Of a stretch of DNA of 64,000 nt, positions 24,374 to 35,403 are shown piece after piece. Within the stretch, counting starts at the first letter, position 1. Each line of letters begins with the position of its first letter. The notes beneath the pieces were generated by a model that was not told the origin of the DNA, ran no database searches, and worked only from the letters and a program-made list of their open reading frames with translations. The stretch is taken from positions 42,440,501 to 42,504,500 of the forward strand of contig NC_091257.1 of assembly GCF_042477335.2 (NCBI RefSeq), written 5' to 3'. The stretch comes from Ovis canadensis. Its lineage: Eukaryota; Chordata; Mammalia; Artiodactyla; Bovidae. The position numbers and the translations under genes are program-made.

Positions 24374-25113
24374 CAGTTCAGTTCAGTCGCTCAGTCATGT
24401 CCGACTCTTTGTGACCCATGAATCGCAGCACGCCAGGCCTCCCTGTCCATCACCAACTCCCAGAGTTCACTCAGACTCACGTCCATCGAGTCCGTGATGC
24501 CATCCAGCCATCTCATCCTCTGTCATCCCCTTCTCCTCCTGCCCCCAATCCCTCCCAGCATCAGAGTCTTTTCCAATGAGTCAACTCTTTGCATGAGGTG
24601 GCCAAAGTAGTGGAGATTCAGCTTTAGCATCATTCCTTCCAATGAAATCCCAGGGCTGATCTCCTTCAGAATGGACTGGTTGGATCTCCTTGCAGTCCAA
24701 GGGACTCTCAAGAGTCTTCTCCAACACCACAGTTCAAAAGCATCAATTCTTCGGCGCTCAGCCTTCTTCACAGTCCAACTCTCACATCCATACATGACCA
24801 CAGGAAAAACCATAGCCTTGACTAGATGAACCTTAGTCGGCAAAGTAATGTCTCTGCTTTTGAATATGCTGTCTAGGTTGGTCATAACTTTTCTTCCAAG
24901 GAGTAAGCGTCTTTTAATTTCATGGCTGCAGTCACCATCTGTAGTGATTTTGAAGCCCAAAAAAATGAAGTCTGACACTGTTTCCACTGTTACCCCATCT
25001 ATTTCCCATGAAGTGATGGGACTGGATGCCATGATCTTCATTTTCTGAATGTTGAGTTTTAAGCCAACTTTTTCACTTTTCACTTTCACTTTCATCAAGA
25101 GGCTTTTTAGTTC
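24374..25113 (-). mobile_element. BovB 3' part inside L1
   Basis: BovB C-terminal RT coding is on the - strand (25,098-24,523, with RRLLLGRKVMTNLDSIFKSR). A perfect 9-bp duplication, AATGTGTAT, lies at 24,365-24,373 and 25,114-25,122. The 5' truncation falls just after the YADD region. Confidence 0.93.
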
Positions 25114-26053
25114 AATGTGTATATATTAATATTAATCCCAAACTCTATCTCTCCCCTCCGCCGCTATCCCCTTTGCTAGCCCAGAAGTTTATTTTCTCTG
25201 TTAGAGTCTATTTCTTGCAAATAAGTTCATTTGTATCAGTTTTTTAGATTCCACATGTAAGTGATAGCCTTTGATATTTGTCTTTCTCTGTGTGACTTAC
25301 TTCATTTCGTCTGACTTCCTTCACTATCACTAGAGATTAGTGATAATCCCTAGGTCCATCCATGTTGCTGCAAATAGCATTATTTCATTCTTTTTATGAC
25401 TGAGTAATATTTCATTGAGTTTATAGACCAGATCTTATTTATCCATTTATCTGTCAATGGATATTTAGGTTGCTTCCATGTCTTGACTAAGGTACATGTA
25501 TTTTTTTGAATTATAATTTTGTCCAGATATATGCCAAGGAGGGGGGTTGCAGGATCATATGGTAACTCTATTATTTTAAAGAAATACCAAGTATTCTCCA
25601 TAGTGGCTGCAGCAGCTTACTTTCCCACCAACAGTAGAGTTCCTTTTTCTCCACACCTGCTCAAGCATTTATGATTTATAGACCTTTTAATGATGGCCAT
25701 TCTGATTGATGTGAGATGATATCTCATTGTAGTTTTGATTTGCATTTCTCTAATAATGAGCAATATTGAACATCTTTTCATGTACTTGTTGGCCATTAGT
25801 ATATCTTCTTCAGAGAAATGTCTATTTAGGTCTTCTGCCTATTGTTTTGATTGGAGTTTTTTTTTTTATTAGGTGTATGAGCTTTTTGTATATTTTGGAA
25901 GTTAATCCCTTGTCAGTAGGATCATTTGCAAATATTTTCTCCCAGTCTGTAGGTTGTCTTTTCATTTTATCTATGGCTTCCTTTGTTGTACAAGAGCTTT
26001 GAAGTTTAGTTAGGTCTCATTTGTTTATTTTTGTTTTTATTTCCATTACTCTC

Positions 26054-26336
26054 GGAGAAGGCAATGGCACCCCACTCCAGTACTCTTGCCTGGAAAATCC
26101 CATGGACGGAGAAGCCTGGTGGGCTGCAGTCCATGGGGTTGCTAAGAGTCAGATGCAACTGAGCGACTTCACTTTCACTTTTCACTTTCAGGCATTGGAA
26201 AAGGAAATGGCAACCCACTCCAGTGTTCTTGCCTGGAGAATCCCAGGGAAAGGGGAGACTGGTGGGCTGCCATCTATGGGGTCACACAGAGTAGGACACG
26301 ACTGAAGTGACTTAGCAGGAGCAGCAGCAGCAGCAG
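26054..26336 (+). mobile_element. Bov-A2 dimeric SINE
   Basis: Two Bov-A monomers in tandem, each with the GGCAACCCACTCCAGT-type core, joined by CACTTTTCACTTTCAGGCAT. The element ends in a (GCA)n tail. L1 sequence continues on both sides. Confidence 0.88.
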
Positions 26337-26448
26337 AGACATTCAAAAAATTATTGCTGTGGTTTGTGTCAAAGAGAATTATGCCTATGTTTTCTGTTAG
26401 GAGTTTAATCCTACACATATGTCTTTAAGTCATTTTAAGTTTATTTTT

Positions 26449-26520
26449 GAATGGTGGGCTATAGTCCATAGGGTCACAAAGAGTCAGACACGACTGAAGT
26501 GACTGAGCACATAGCACACA
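26449..26520 (+). mobile_element. Bov-A 3' end fragment inside L1
   Basis: About 70 bases of SINE end (GGTGGGCTATAGTCCATAGG ... ACTGAAGTGACTGAGCACAT) between L1 sequences. Confidence 0.75.
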
Positions 26521-27447
26521 CATGGTATTAGAGAATGTTCTAGTTTCATCCTTTCATACATACCTGTTCAGTTTTCCCAGCACCACTTACTGAAGAGACT
26601 GTCTTTTCTCAACTGTATTTTCTTGCCTCCTTTGTCATAGATTAATTGACCATAAGGGTGTAGGTTTATTTCTGGGCTTTCGATCCTGTTCCATTGATCT
26701 ATATGTCAGTTTTCCTGCTGGTACCATACTGTTTTTATGAATGTAGCCTTGCATCATAATCTGAAGTCAGGGAGTATAATTTCCTCAGCTTAATTCTTCT
26801 TTCTCAAGATTATTTTGACTATTCAGGATCTTTTGTATTTCCATACAAATTTTAAAATTTTTTTTCTAGTTGGGTGAAAAAGGTCATTGGTAACTATATA
26901 GGGATTGCATCGAATCTGTAGTTTGCCTTGGATAACATGGTCGTTTAAACAATACTGATTCTTCCAACACTAGGACACAGTATATTTTTGCATATATTTC
27001 TTTCATTTTCAGTTTATTTCATCAGCATCTCACAGTTTTCAGAAAACAAGTCTTTTGCTTCCTTGGATAGTGTTTTTGTTTTTGTTTTGTTTTTAGTTGG
27101 AGGAGAACTGCTTATAGGGTTGTGTTGGTGCCAGGCTGGGCTCTCTATGTTAAATACAGCAGCCTCGCATTAGCTCTCTATTTTACACATAGTAGTATAT
27201 ATATGTCAGTGCTACTCTCTCAATTCATCCCACCCTCTCCTTCCTCCACTGTGTCCACAAGTGCATTCTCTACACCTGTATCTCTATTCCTGTCCTGCAA
27301 TTAGGTTCATCAGTTCTATTTTTCTAAATTCCATATATATGGTTTAATATATGATTTTTGTTTTTCTCTTTCTGACTTAATTCACTCTGTTTAACAGGCT
27401 CTAGGTTCATCCACCTCATTTAAACTGATTCACCTTTGTTCCTTTTA

Positions 27448-29148
27448 TGGATCTCTTCAAGAAAATTAGAGATACCAAGGGAACATATCATGCAAAGATG
27501 GGCTCTATAAAGGACAGATATGGTATGGACCTAACAGAAGCAGAAGATATTAAGAAGAGGTAGGAAGAATACACAGAAGAACTGTACAAAAAAGATCTTC
27601 ATGAACAACATAATCACGATGGTGTGATCATTCACCTAGAGCCAGACATCCTGGAATGTGAACTCAAGTGGACCTTAGGAAGCACAACTACGAACAAAGC
27701 TAGTGGAGGTGATGGAATTCCAGTTGAGCTATTTCAAACTCTGAAAGATGATGCTGTGAAAGTGCTGCACTCAGTATGCCAGCAAATTTGGAAAACTCAG
27801 CAGTGGCCACAGGACTGGAAAATGTCAGTTTTCATTCCAATCCCAAAGAAAGGCAATGCCAAAGAATGCTCAAACTACTGCACAATTGCACTCATCTCAC
27901 ATGCTAGTAAAGTAATGCTCAAAATTCTCCAAGCCAGGCTTCAACAGTATGTGAACCATGAACTTCCTGATGTTCAAGCTGGTTTAGAAAAGGCAGAGGA
28001 AACAGAGATCAAATTGCCAACATCCACTGGATCATGGAAAAAGCAAGAGAGTTCCAGAAAAACATCTATTTCTCCTTTGTTGACTATGCCAAAGCCTTTG
28101 ACTGTGTGGATCATGAAAAACTGTGGACAATTCTGAGAGAGATGGGAATACCAAACCACTTGACCTGCCTCTTCAGAAATCTGTATGCAGGTCAGGAAGC
28201 AACAGTTAGAACTGGACATGGAACAACAGACTGGTTCCAAATAGGAAAAGGAGTATGTCAAGGCTGTATGTTGTCACCCTGCTTATTTAACTTCTATGCA
28301 GAATACATCATGAGAAATGCTGGACTGGAAGAAACACAAGCTGGAATCAAGATTGCTGGGAGAAATATCAATAACCTCAGATATGCAGATGACACCACCC
28401 TTATGGCAGAAAGTGAAGAAGAACTAAAAAGCCTCTTGATGAAAGTGAAAGAGGAGAGTAGCTCAACATTCAGAAAACGAAGATCATGACATCTGGTCCC
28501 ATCACTTCATGGGAAATAGATGGGGTAACAGTGGAAACACTGTCAGACTTCATTTTTTTGGGCTCCAAAATCACTACAGATGGTGACTGCAGCCGTGAAA
28601 TTAAAAGACGCTTACTCCTTGGAAGAAAAGTTATGACCAACCTGGATAGTATATTCAAAAGCAGAGACATTACTTTGCCAACAAAGGTCGGTTTAGTGAA
28701 GGCTATGGTTTTTTAAGTGGTCATGTATGGATGTGTGAGTTGGCCTATGAAGAAAGCTGAGCGCTGAAGAAGTGATGCTTTTGAACTGTGGTGTTGGAGA
28801 AGACTCTTGAGAGTCCCTTGGACTGCAAGGAGATCCAACCAGTCCATTCTGAAGGAGATCAGCCCTGGGATTTCATTGGAAGGAATGATGCTGAAGCTGA
28901 AACTCCAGTACTTTGGCCACCTCATGCAAAGAGTTGACTCATTGGAAAAGACTCTGATCTTGGGAGGGATTGGGGGCAGGAGGAGAAGGGGACAACAGAG
29001 GATGAGATGGCTGGGTGGCATCACTGATTCCATGGATGTGAATCTGAGTGAACTCTGGGAGTTGGTGATAGACAGGGAGGCTTGGCGTGCTGCAATTCAT
29101 GGGGTCGCAAAGAGTCAGACACGACTGAGCGACTGAACTGAACTGAAC
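27448..29148 (+). mobile_element. BovB LINE, 5'-truncated, inside L1
   Basis: Starts ATCTCTTCAAGAAAATTAGA and ends CTGAACTGAACTGAACTGAA. RT is readable as 27,624-28,136 and 28,034-28,489 (frameshift near 27,985 by loss of one base in the GGTTTTAGAAAAGG stretch) with VDYAKAFDCVDH and LRYADDTTLMA. A deletion follows at about 28,459, where AAAAAGTTGGCTTAA is missing, and a further frame break near 28,716. No clear duplication was seen. Confidence 0.9.
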
Positions 29149-29483
29149 TGAATATTCGATTGTATATACGTACCACAACTTCTGACCCACCTCCTAGAGT
29201 AATGGATATAAAAAATAAACAAATGGGACCTAAAAATTTGAAAGCTTTTGCACAGCAAAAGAAACTATTAAGATAAAAAGACCCTCAGAATGGGAGAAAA
29301 TTATTACAAACAAAGCAGCTGATAAAGAATTAATCTACAAAATATGCAAGCAGCTCATGCAGCTCAATCTCAGAAAAACAACCTAATCGAAAAATGGGCA
29401 AAAGACCTAAACAGACATCTCTCTAAGGAAGACATTACAGATAGCAGATAAACACATGAAAAGATGCTCAACATCACTCATTA

Positions 29484-31679
29484 TCAGTTCAGTTCAGTTC
29501 AGTCGCTCAGTCGCGTCCAACTCTTTGTAACCCCATGAATTGCAGCACACCAGGCCTCCCTGTCCCTCATCATCTCCCAGAGTTCACTCAAACTCACGTC
29601 CATCAACTCGGTTATGCCATCCTGCCATCTCATCCTCTGTTGTCCCTTTTTCCTCCTGCCCCCAATCCCTCCCAGCATCAGAGTCTTTTCCAATGAGTCA
29701 ACTCTTCACATGAGGTGGCCAAAGTACTGGAGCTTCAGCTTCAGCATCATTCCTTCCAAAGAAATCCCAGGGCTGATCTCCTTCAGAATGGACTGGTTGG
29801 ATCTCCTTGCAGTCCAAGGGACTCTCAAGAGTCTTCTCCAACACCACAGATCAAAAGCATCACTTCTTTGGCGCTGAGCTTTCTTCACAGTCCAGCTCTC
29901 GCATCCATACATGACCACTTAAAAAACCATAGCCTTCACTAAACCGACCTTTGTTGGCAAAGTAATGTCTCTCCTTTTCAATATGCTATCTAGGTTGGTC
30001 ATAACTTTTCTTCCAGGAGTGAGAGTCTTTTAATTTCATGACTGCAGTCACCATCTGCAGGGATTTTGGAGCTCAAAAAGATAGTCTGACAGTGTTTCCA
30101 CTGTTTCCCCATCTATTTCCCATGAAGTGATGGGACCGGATGCCATGATCTTCATTTTCTGAATGTTGAGCTGTAAGCCAACTTTTTCACTCTCCTCTTT
30201 CACTTTCACCAAGATGCTTTTTAGTTCCTCTTCACTTTCTGCCATAAGGGTGGTGTCATCTGCATATCTGAGGTTATTGATATTTCTCCCAGCAATCTTG
30301 ATTCCAGCTTGTGTTTCTTCCAGTCCAGCGTTTCTCATGATGTACTCTGCATGTAAGTTAAATAGGCAGGGTGACAATATACAGCCTTGACGTACTCCCT
30401 TTCTTATTTGGAACCAGTCTATTGTTCCATGTCCAGTTCTAACTGTTGCTTCCTGACCTGCATACAGATTTCTCAACAGGCAGGTCAGGTGGTCTGGTAT
30501 TCCCATCTCTTTCAGAATTTTCCACAGTTTTTTGTGATCCGCACATCAAAGGCTTTGGCATAGTCAATAAAGCAGAAATAGATGTTTTTCTGGAACTCTC
30601 CTGCTTTTTCCATGATCCAGTGAATGTTGGCAATTTGGTCTCTTGTTCCTCTGCCTTTTCTTAAACCAGCTTGAACATCAGGGAGTTCATGGTTCAAGTA
30701 TTGCTGAAGCCTGGCTTGGAGAATTTTGAGCATTACTTTACTAGCGTGTGAGATGAGTGCAATTGTGCAGTAGTTTGAGCATTCTTTGGCATTGCCTTTC
30801 TTTGGGATTGGAATGAAAACTGACCTTTTTCAGTCCTGTGGCCACTGTTGAGTTTTCCAAATTTGCTGGCATACTGAGTGCAGCACTTTCACAGCATCAT
30901 CTTTCAGAGTTTGAAATAGCTCAACTGGAATTCCATCACCTCCACTAGCTTTGTTTGTAGTGATGCTTTCTAAGGCCCACTTGAGTTCACATTCCAGGAT
31001 GTCTGGCTCTAGGTGAGTGATCACACCATTGTGATTATCTTGGTCATGAAGATCCTTTTTGTACAGTTCTTCTGTGTATTCTTGTCACCTCTTCTTAATA
31101 TCTTCTGCTTCTGTTAGGTCCATACTATTTCTGTCCTTTATCGAGCCCATCTTTGCATGAAATGTTCCTTTGGTATCTCTAAGTTTCTTGAAGAGATCTC
31201 TAGTCTTTCCCATTCTGTTGTTTGCCTCTATTTCTTTGCATTGATCGCTGAGGAAGACTTTCTTTTCTCTTCTTGCTATTCTTTGGAACTCTGCATTCAG
31301 ATGCTTATATCTGTCCTTTTCTCGTTTGCTTTTCACTTCTCTTCTTTTCACAGCTATTAGTAAGGCCTCCCCAGACAGCCATTTTGCCTTTTTGCATTTC
31401 TTTTTCTTGGGGATGGTCTTGATCAGTTGTCCTGTACAATGTCACGAACCTCCATCCATAGTTCATCAGGCACTCTATCTATCAGATCTAGTCCATTCAA
31501 TCTATTTCTCACTTCCACTGTATAATCATAAAGTATTTGATTTAGGCCATACCAGAATGGTCTAGTGGTTTTCCCTACTTTCTTCAATTTAAGTCTGAGT
31601 TTGGCAATAAGGAGCTCATGATCTGAGCCACAGTCAGCTCCCTGTCTTATTTTTGCTGACTGTATAGAGCTTCTCCATC
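29484..31679 (-). mobile_element. BovB LINE, 5'-truncated, inside L1
   Basis: An exact 10-bp target-site duplication, TCACTCATTA (29,474-29,483 and 31,680-31,689), lies within L1 ORF2 sequence that is continuous across it. The - strand carries the end of the endonuclease (about 31,683-31,423, with CGSDHELLIAKLRLKLKKVG) and the RT pieces: 31,024-30,830, 30,733-30,512 and 30,506-30,048 (YADDTTLMA). Several frameshifts break it. Confidence 0.94.
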
Positions 31680-32950
31680 TCACTCATTAGAGAAATGCAA
31701 ATCAAAACTACAATGAGATACCATCTCACACCAGTCAGAATGACCATCAACAAAAATTCTACAAACAATAATTGCTGGAGATGATGTGGAGAAAAGGGAA
31801 CTCTCTTGCACTGTTGGTGGGAATGTAAATTTTAGAGCCACTATGGAGAACAGTATGGAGATTCCTTTAAAACTAGGAATGAAATTACCATTCATACCAT
31901 CACCCAGCAATTCTATTACTTGGAATATACCCTAAGAAAACCATAATTCAAAAAGACACATGTACCACAGTGTTCATTGCAGCACTATTTACAATAGCCA
32001 GCTAAGTCTTATTCATAGGTATTTTATGCTTTTTGATGCAGTGGTAAATGGGATTTTTTCCTTAATTTTTCTTTCTGATATTTCATTGTTAGTGTATAAA
32101 AATGAAGCAGATTTATATATTAATTTTTCATCTAGCAACTTTACCTAATTCACTGATGAGCTCTAGTAGTTTTCCAGTAATGTCTTTAGGATTTTCTACG
32201 TATAGCATCATGTCATCTACAAACAGCGACAGTTTTACCTTTTCTTTTCCAATTTGGATTCTTTTTATTTCTTTTTCTTCCCTTATTTCTATAAGACTTC
32301 CAAAACTATGTTGAATAAAAGTGACTAGAGTGGACATCCTTGTCTTGTTCCTTATCTTAGAGTAAATGCTTTCAGCTTTTCACCACTGAGTATGATGTTA
32401 GTTGTGGGTTTGTCATATATGGCCTTTATTATACTGAGGTATATTCCCTCTATGCCCATTTCTAGAGAGGTTTTATCATATATGGTTGTTGAGTTTTGTT
32501 GAAAGCTTTTTCTGCATCTATTGAGATGGTTCTTATTCTTTAATATGTTAATATGGTATATCACATTGATTGTGAAGGATTGTTTTATCATAAACGGATC
32601 TTGAATTTTGTCTAAACCTTTTTTTTCATCTATTGAAATGATCATTTAATTTTTATTCTTCAATTTGTTAATGTGGTGCATCATGTCAGTTGATTTGTCA
32701 GTACTGAACAATCCTTGCATCACTGGGATAAATCATACTTGAGCATGGTGTATGATATTTTAATGTCTTGTTGAAGTCAGTTTGCTAGTATTTTTTTGAG
32801 GATTTTTGCATTTTTTTCCTCAGTCATATTGGCCTATAATTTTTTTGTGTGTGATATCTTTGTCTGGTTTTGGTATAAGGGTGGTGATGGCCTCATAGAA
32901 TGAGTTTAGAAGTGTTCCTTCCTATGCAATTTTTGAAATAGCTTCAGAAG

Positions 32951-33344
32951 AGAAGGCTTCCTAGTGGAAGTGACTGGTGCCTGCCCACTGGTGGAGCTGG
33001 GTCTTGACCCTCTGGTGGACAAGGCCATGTCAAGGAATACATCTAGAAGCAACTGTAGGCTCAGGAAGACTTTAAGCAGCCTGTCAGTTGATGCGTGGGG
33101 CTGTCCCTGCCCAGTTTTCTGTTTGGTCTGAAACATCCCAGCACTGGAGCCTACAGGCTGTTGGTAGGGGCCACGTCTTAATGTCAAAAAGTCAGCCTCC
33201 AGAAGAACTCAAGCAGATGAATGCTTCCTGGCATGTCTACCACAAGTGTCTATGAACCCAAGGTGGGCCATAGCTATACCCCACCTCCTCAGGTGCTGGA
33301 GTCCAGCTTCAGCAGCCAGGGACTCAACCTGAAGAGGTGAACGG
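32951..33344. other. Unassigned repeat-like sequence
   Basis: A GC-richer segment between L1 and the retroviral LTR. It looks like a dispersed repeat by composition, but I cannot name the family. The - strand 93-codon ORF has no domain. Confidence 0.35.
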
Positions 33345-34186
33345 TGTCCACGAATGAGACAGACTCTCAGTTTTCTTGGACTGCCTGTTTATTTCAAGTT
33401 TAAGATTCTCTTTTATACTTTTACAAAAGCATTAGGCCAGAGCTTTGACATTTTCAGTTCCCCCTCTCCCAGATTTATTATCTCCACAAATAATTGTTGC
33501 TCTTCAAACAGAGTTCCTGCTTCAGTGATTCTCTCAGAATCAGCCTTATCATCTATTATCTACCTCTTCTAATGTGTCCTATAGTTAACTTGTGATTACA
33601 TTGTAACTCATGCTACATGCCTCAGTTTACTACTATCTTCCTAAATCCTGTTTGCCCCTTACATCCTGAGCTCACTATCTCTTAAAAAGGCTTCTAGCTA
33701 TAGTGTCTCTAAAAATTCCAAACTTCTATAAGCTATAGTAAAATATGCTAACTTTATAACATTCCTTAAATCTTTAACTTCTATTTTAATTATTTTAAGC
33801 CCTAAATTCAGTAAACTCCTTTGCCATAAACATTTTCCTCACTAATAGGCTTCAGATAGCAATCCCTCCCATGGCCTCAAGCTACGGCCTATGTGCTCAT
33901 ACTGGAACACTCTTTAGTAAAAGTCCTTGAACAAATGTCATTGATTAACTTTATGAATTATTTTCTGAGCACAGCTGCAGAAGGCTTTGTGCCTTCTCAT
34001 GCTCCTCTCAAGAACAATAAGCACCTTAATATTCCTTTTCAGTCAATTCAGCCAAGGAAGGGAAAAGACAAGTCAGAATTACAAGGTCTAACTCCTTAAT
34101 CCCAGGTCCATGCCTGCGGAATGAGGAGAGGGGTGCTGGGGGCCGTGCCTCCATTTTGTCAGAAATGCCTAATGCAGCTCCCGACA
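33345..34186 (-). mobile_element. Endogenous retrovirus LTR (3' LTR, class II-like)
   Basis: On the - strand the LTR begins TGTCGGGAGCTGCATTAGGC at 34,186 and ends ...TTCGTGGACA at 33,345, giving the TG...CA borders of a retroviral LTR. An AATAAA signal lies close to the 3' border (about 33,390). Immediately upstream, at 34,187-34,204, is a purine run (AAAAAAGGGGGAGA on the - strand), the polypurine tract expected next to a 3' LTR. Length is about 842 bases. Confidence 0.8.
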
Positions 34187-34550
34187 TCTCCCCCTTTTTT
34201 ATTTTTTAGAGCATAGGTATGAAACTCAGTAGATAGAGCAGAAACACTTCAGCTGAGTATTCTGAAAAGGCCCAGGGCCATCACACAAATCAGAACTTAC
34301 AGGCATAAGCACATGGCCACATTAATAATTATTGTAGAAAAGGATCCATGGGAAAGATATCCTCCAGATTTTCAAATAGGGAATTAGAAAGCTATTGAGA
34401 GGAAAAGTCAGGCTCCTCCTGCTTCATATTCTGAATATCCTGATGTAACTTAGAAATATCAATTCTAAAATCTGAATGATTCCAGACTCCTAAAATATGA
34501 TTCTTAATGTGTTCCCAAGAGTGCATGGACTCATTCATTTGTAGAGGGGT

Positions 34551-35092
34551 AACTTACTCCTTGGAAGAAAAGTTATGATCAACCTAGATAGCATATTCAA
34601 AAGCAGAGACATTACTTTCCCGACTAAGGTCCGTCTAGTCAAGGCTATGGTTTTTCCAGTGGTCAAGTATGGATGTGAGAGTTGGACTGTGAAGAAGGCT
34701 GAGCACCGAAGAATTGATGTTTTTAAACTGTGGTGTTGGAGAAGACTCTTGAGAGGCGCTTGGACTGCAAGGAGATCCAACCAGTCCATTCTGAAGGAGA
34801 TCAACCCTGGGATTTCTTTGGAAGGAATGACGCTGAAGCTGACACTCCAGTACTTTGGCCACCTCACGTGAAGAGTTGACTCATTGGAAAAGACTCTGAT
34901 GCTGGGAGGGATTGTGGAGGGGAGGAGAAGGGGACGACCGAGGATGAGATGGCTGGATGGCATCACTGACTCGATGGACGTGAGTCTGAGTGAACTCCGG
35001 AGTTAGTGATGGACAGGGAGGCCTGGCGTGCTGCTATTCATGGGGTTGCAAAGAGTCAGACATGACTGAGTGACTGAACTGTACTGAACTGA
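34551..35092 (+). mobile_element. BovB 3' part inside the ERV
   Basis: BovB RT C-terminal sequence (34,575-34,871, with INLDSIFKSRDI) running to TGAACTGTACTGAACTGAA. It lies in the opposite orientation to the retrovirus. No clear duplication. Confidence 0.9.
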
Positions 35093-35403
35093 ACGCACAT
35101 CCCTTTAAATTCAGCATGGCACCTTAAAGACAATTTAATTTTTAAATTTGTAATTTCTTGCCCCATAAGAAGAACTGCTTATTCTAAAGCATTGACTTTA
35201 TTTTCTATTTTCTTATCTATAATTTCCTGTGTAGTAAGAGCTATGGAGATATTTTTGGACAGCTGATCGACAAACGAGGCAGTATGAACTTCTTTTGATA
35301 GGGCAACAGCAGAAACAGTAAGTGATGCAATTATGGCAATCAAGGCAGTTATTCCCACAACCAGAGCTGCAATGACTCTCTTAGGTTGAGAAATTAAGCC
35401 ATT

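Larger units (their letters stand above)
23915..27075 (-). mobile_element. L1 LINE block A, antisense, with four younger insertions
   Basis: Left to right this is L1 read from its 3' end. The 3' UTR (TTTTTACTGAAGTGTAGTTA) runs to about 24,140 and resumes at 25,123. ORF2 C-terminal coding lies at 25,601-25,380 on the - strand (KTWKQPKYP ... MKYYSVIK). Further ORF2-derived sequence runs to about 27,075. Bov-tA (24,141-24,364), BovB (24,374-25,113), Bov-A2 (26,054-26,336) and a Bov-A tail (26,449-26,520) interrupt it. It is heavily broken. Confidence 0.85.
27076..32950 (-). mobile_element. L1 LINE block B with an inverted middle segment and two BovB insertions
   Basis: A T-rich stretch (27,076-27,102) marks an antisense L1 3' end, and antisense 3' sequence runs to 27,447 and 29,149-29,185. 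The orientation then flips: 29,186-29,483 and 31,690-32,003 are sense ORF2 (CTCCTAGAGTAATGGATATA ... GCAGCACTATTTACAATAGC). From 32,004 to about 32,950 antisense ORF2 resumes, including the RT box region ([12 protein letters not shown] at 32,337-32,128 on the - strand). The sense piece ends about 35 bases of L1 before the point where the left antisense piece starts, so the inverted segment belongs to the same element or to a twin-primed copy. Confidence 0.8.

Noticed and set aside
29484-29515. TTCAGTTCAGTTCAG repeats as a CRISPR-like or telomere-like array
   Set aside because: This is the 3' terminal simple repeat of BovB. Copies occur at each BovB end with no spacers, in a mammalian genome.
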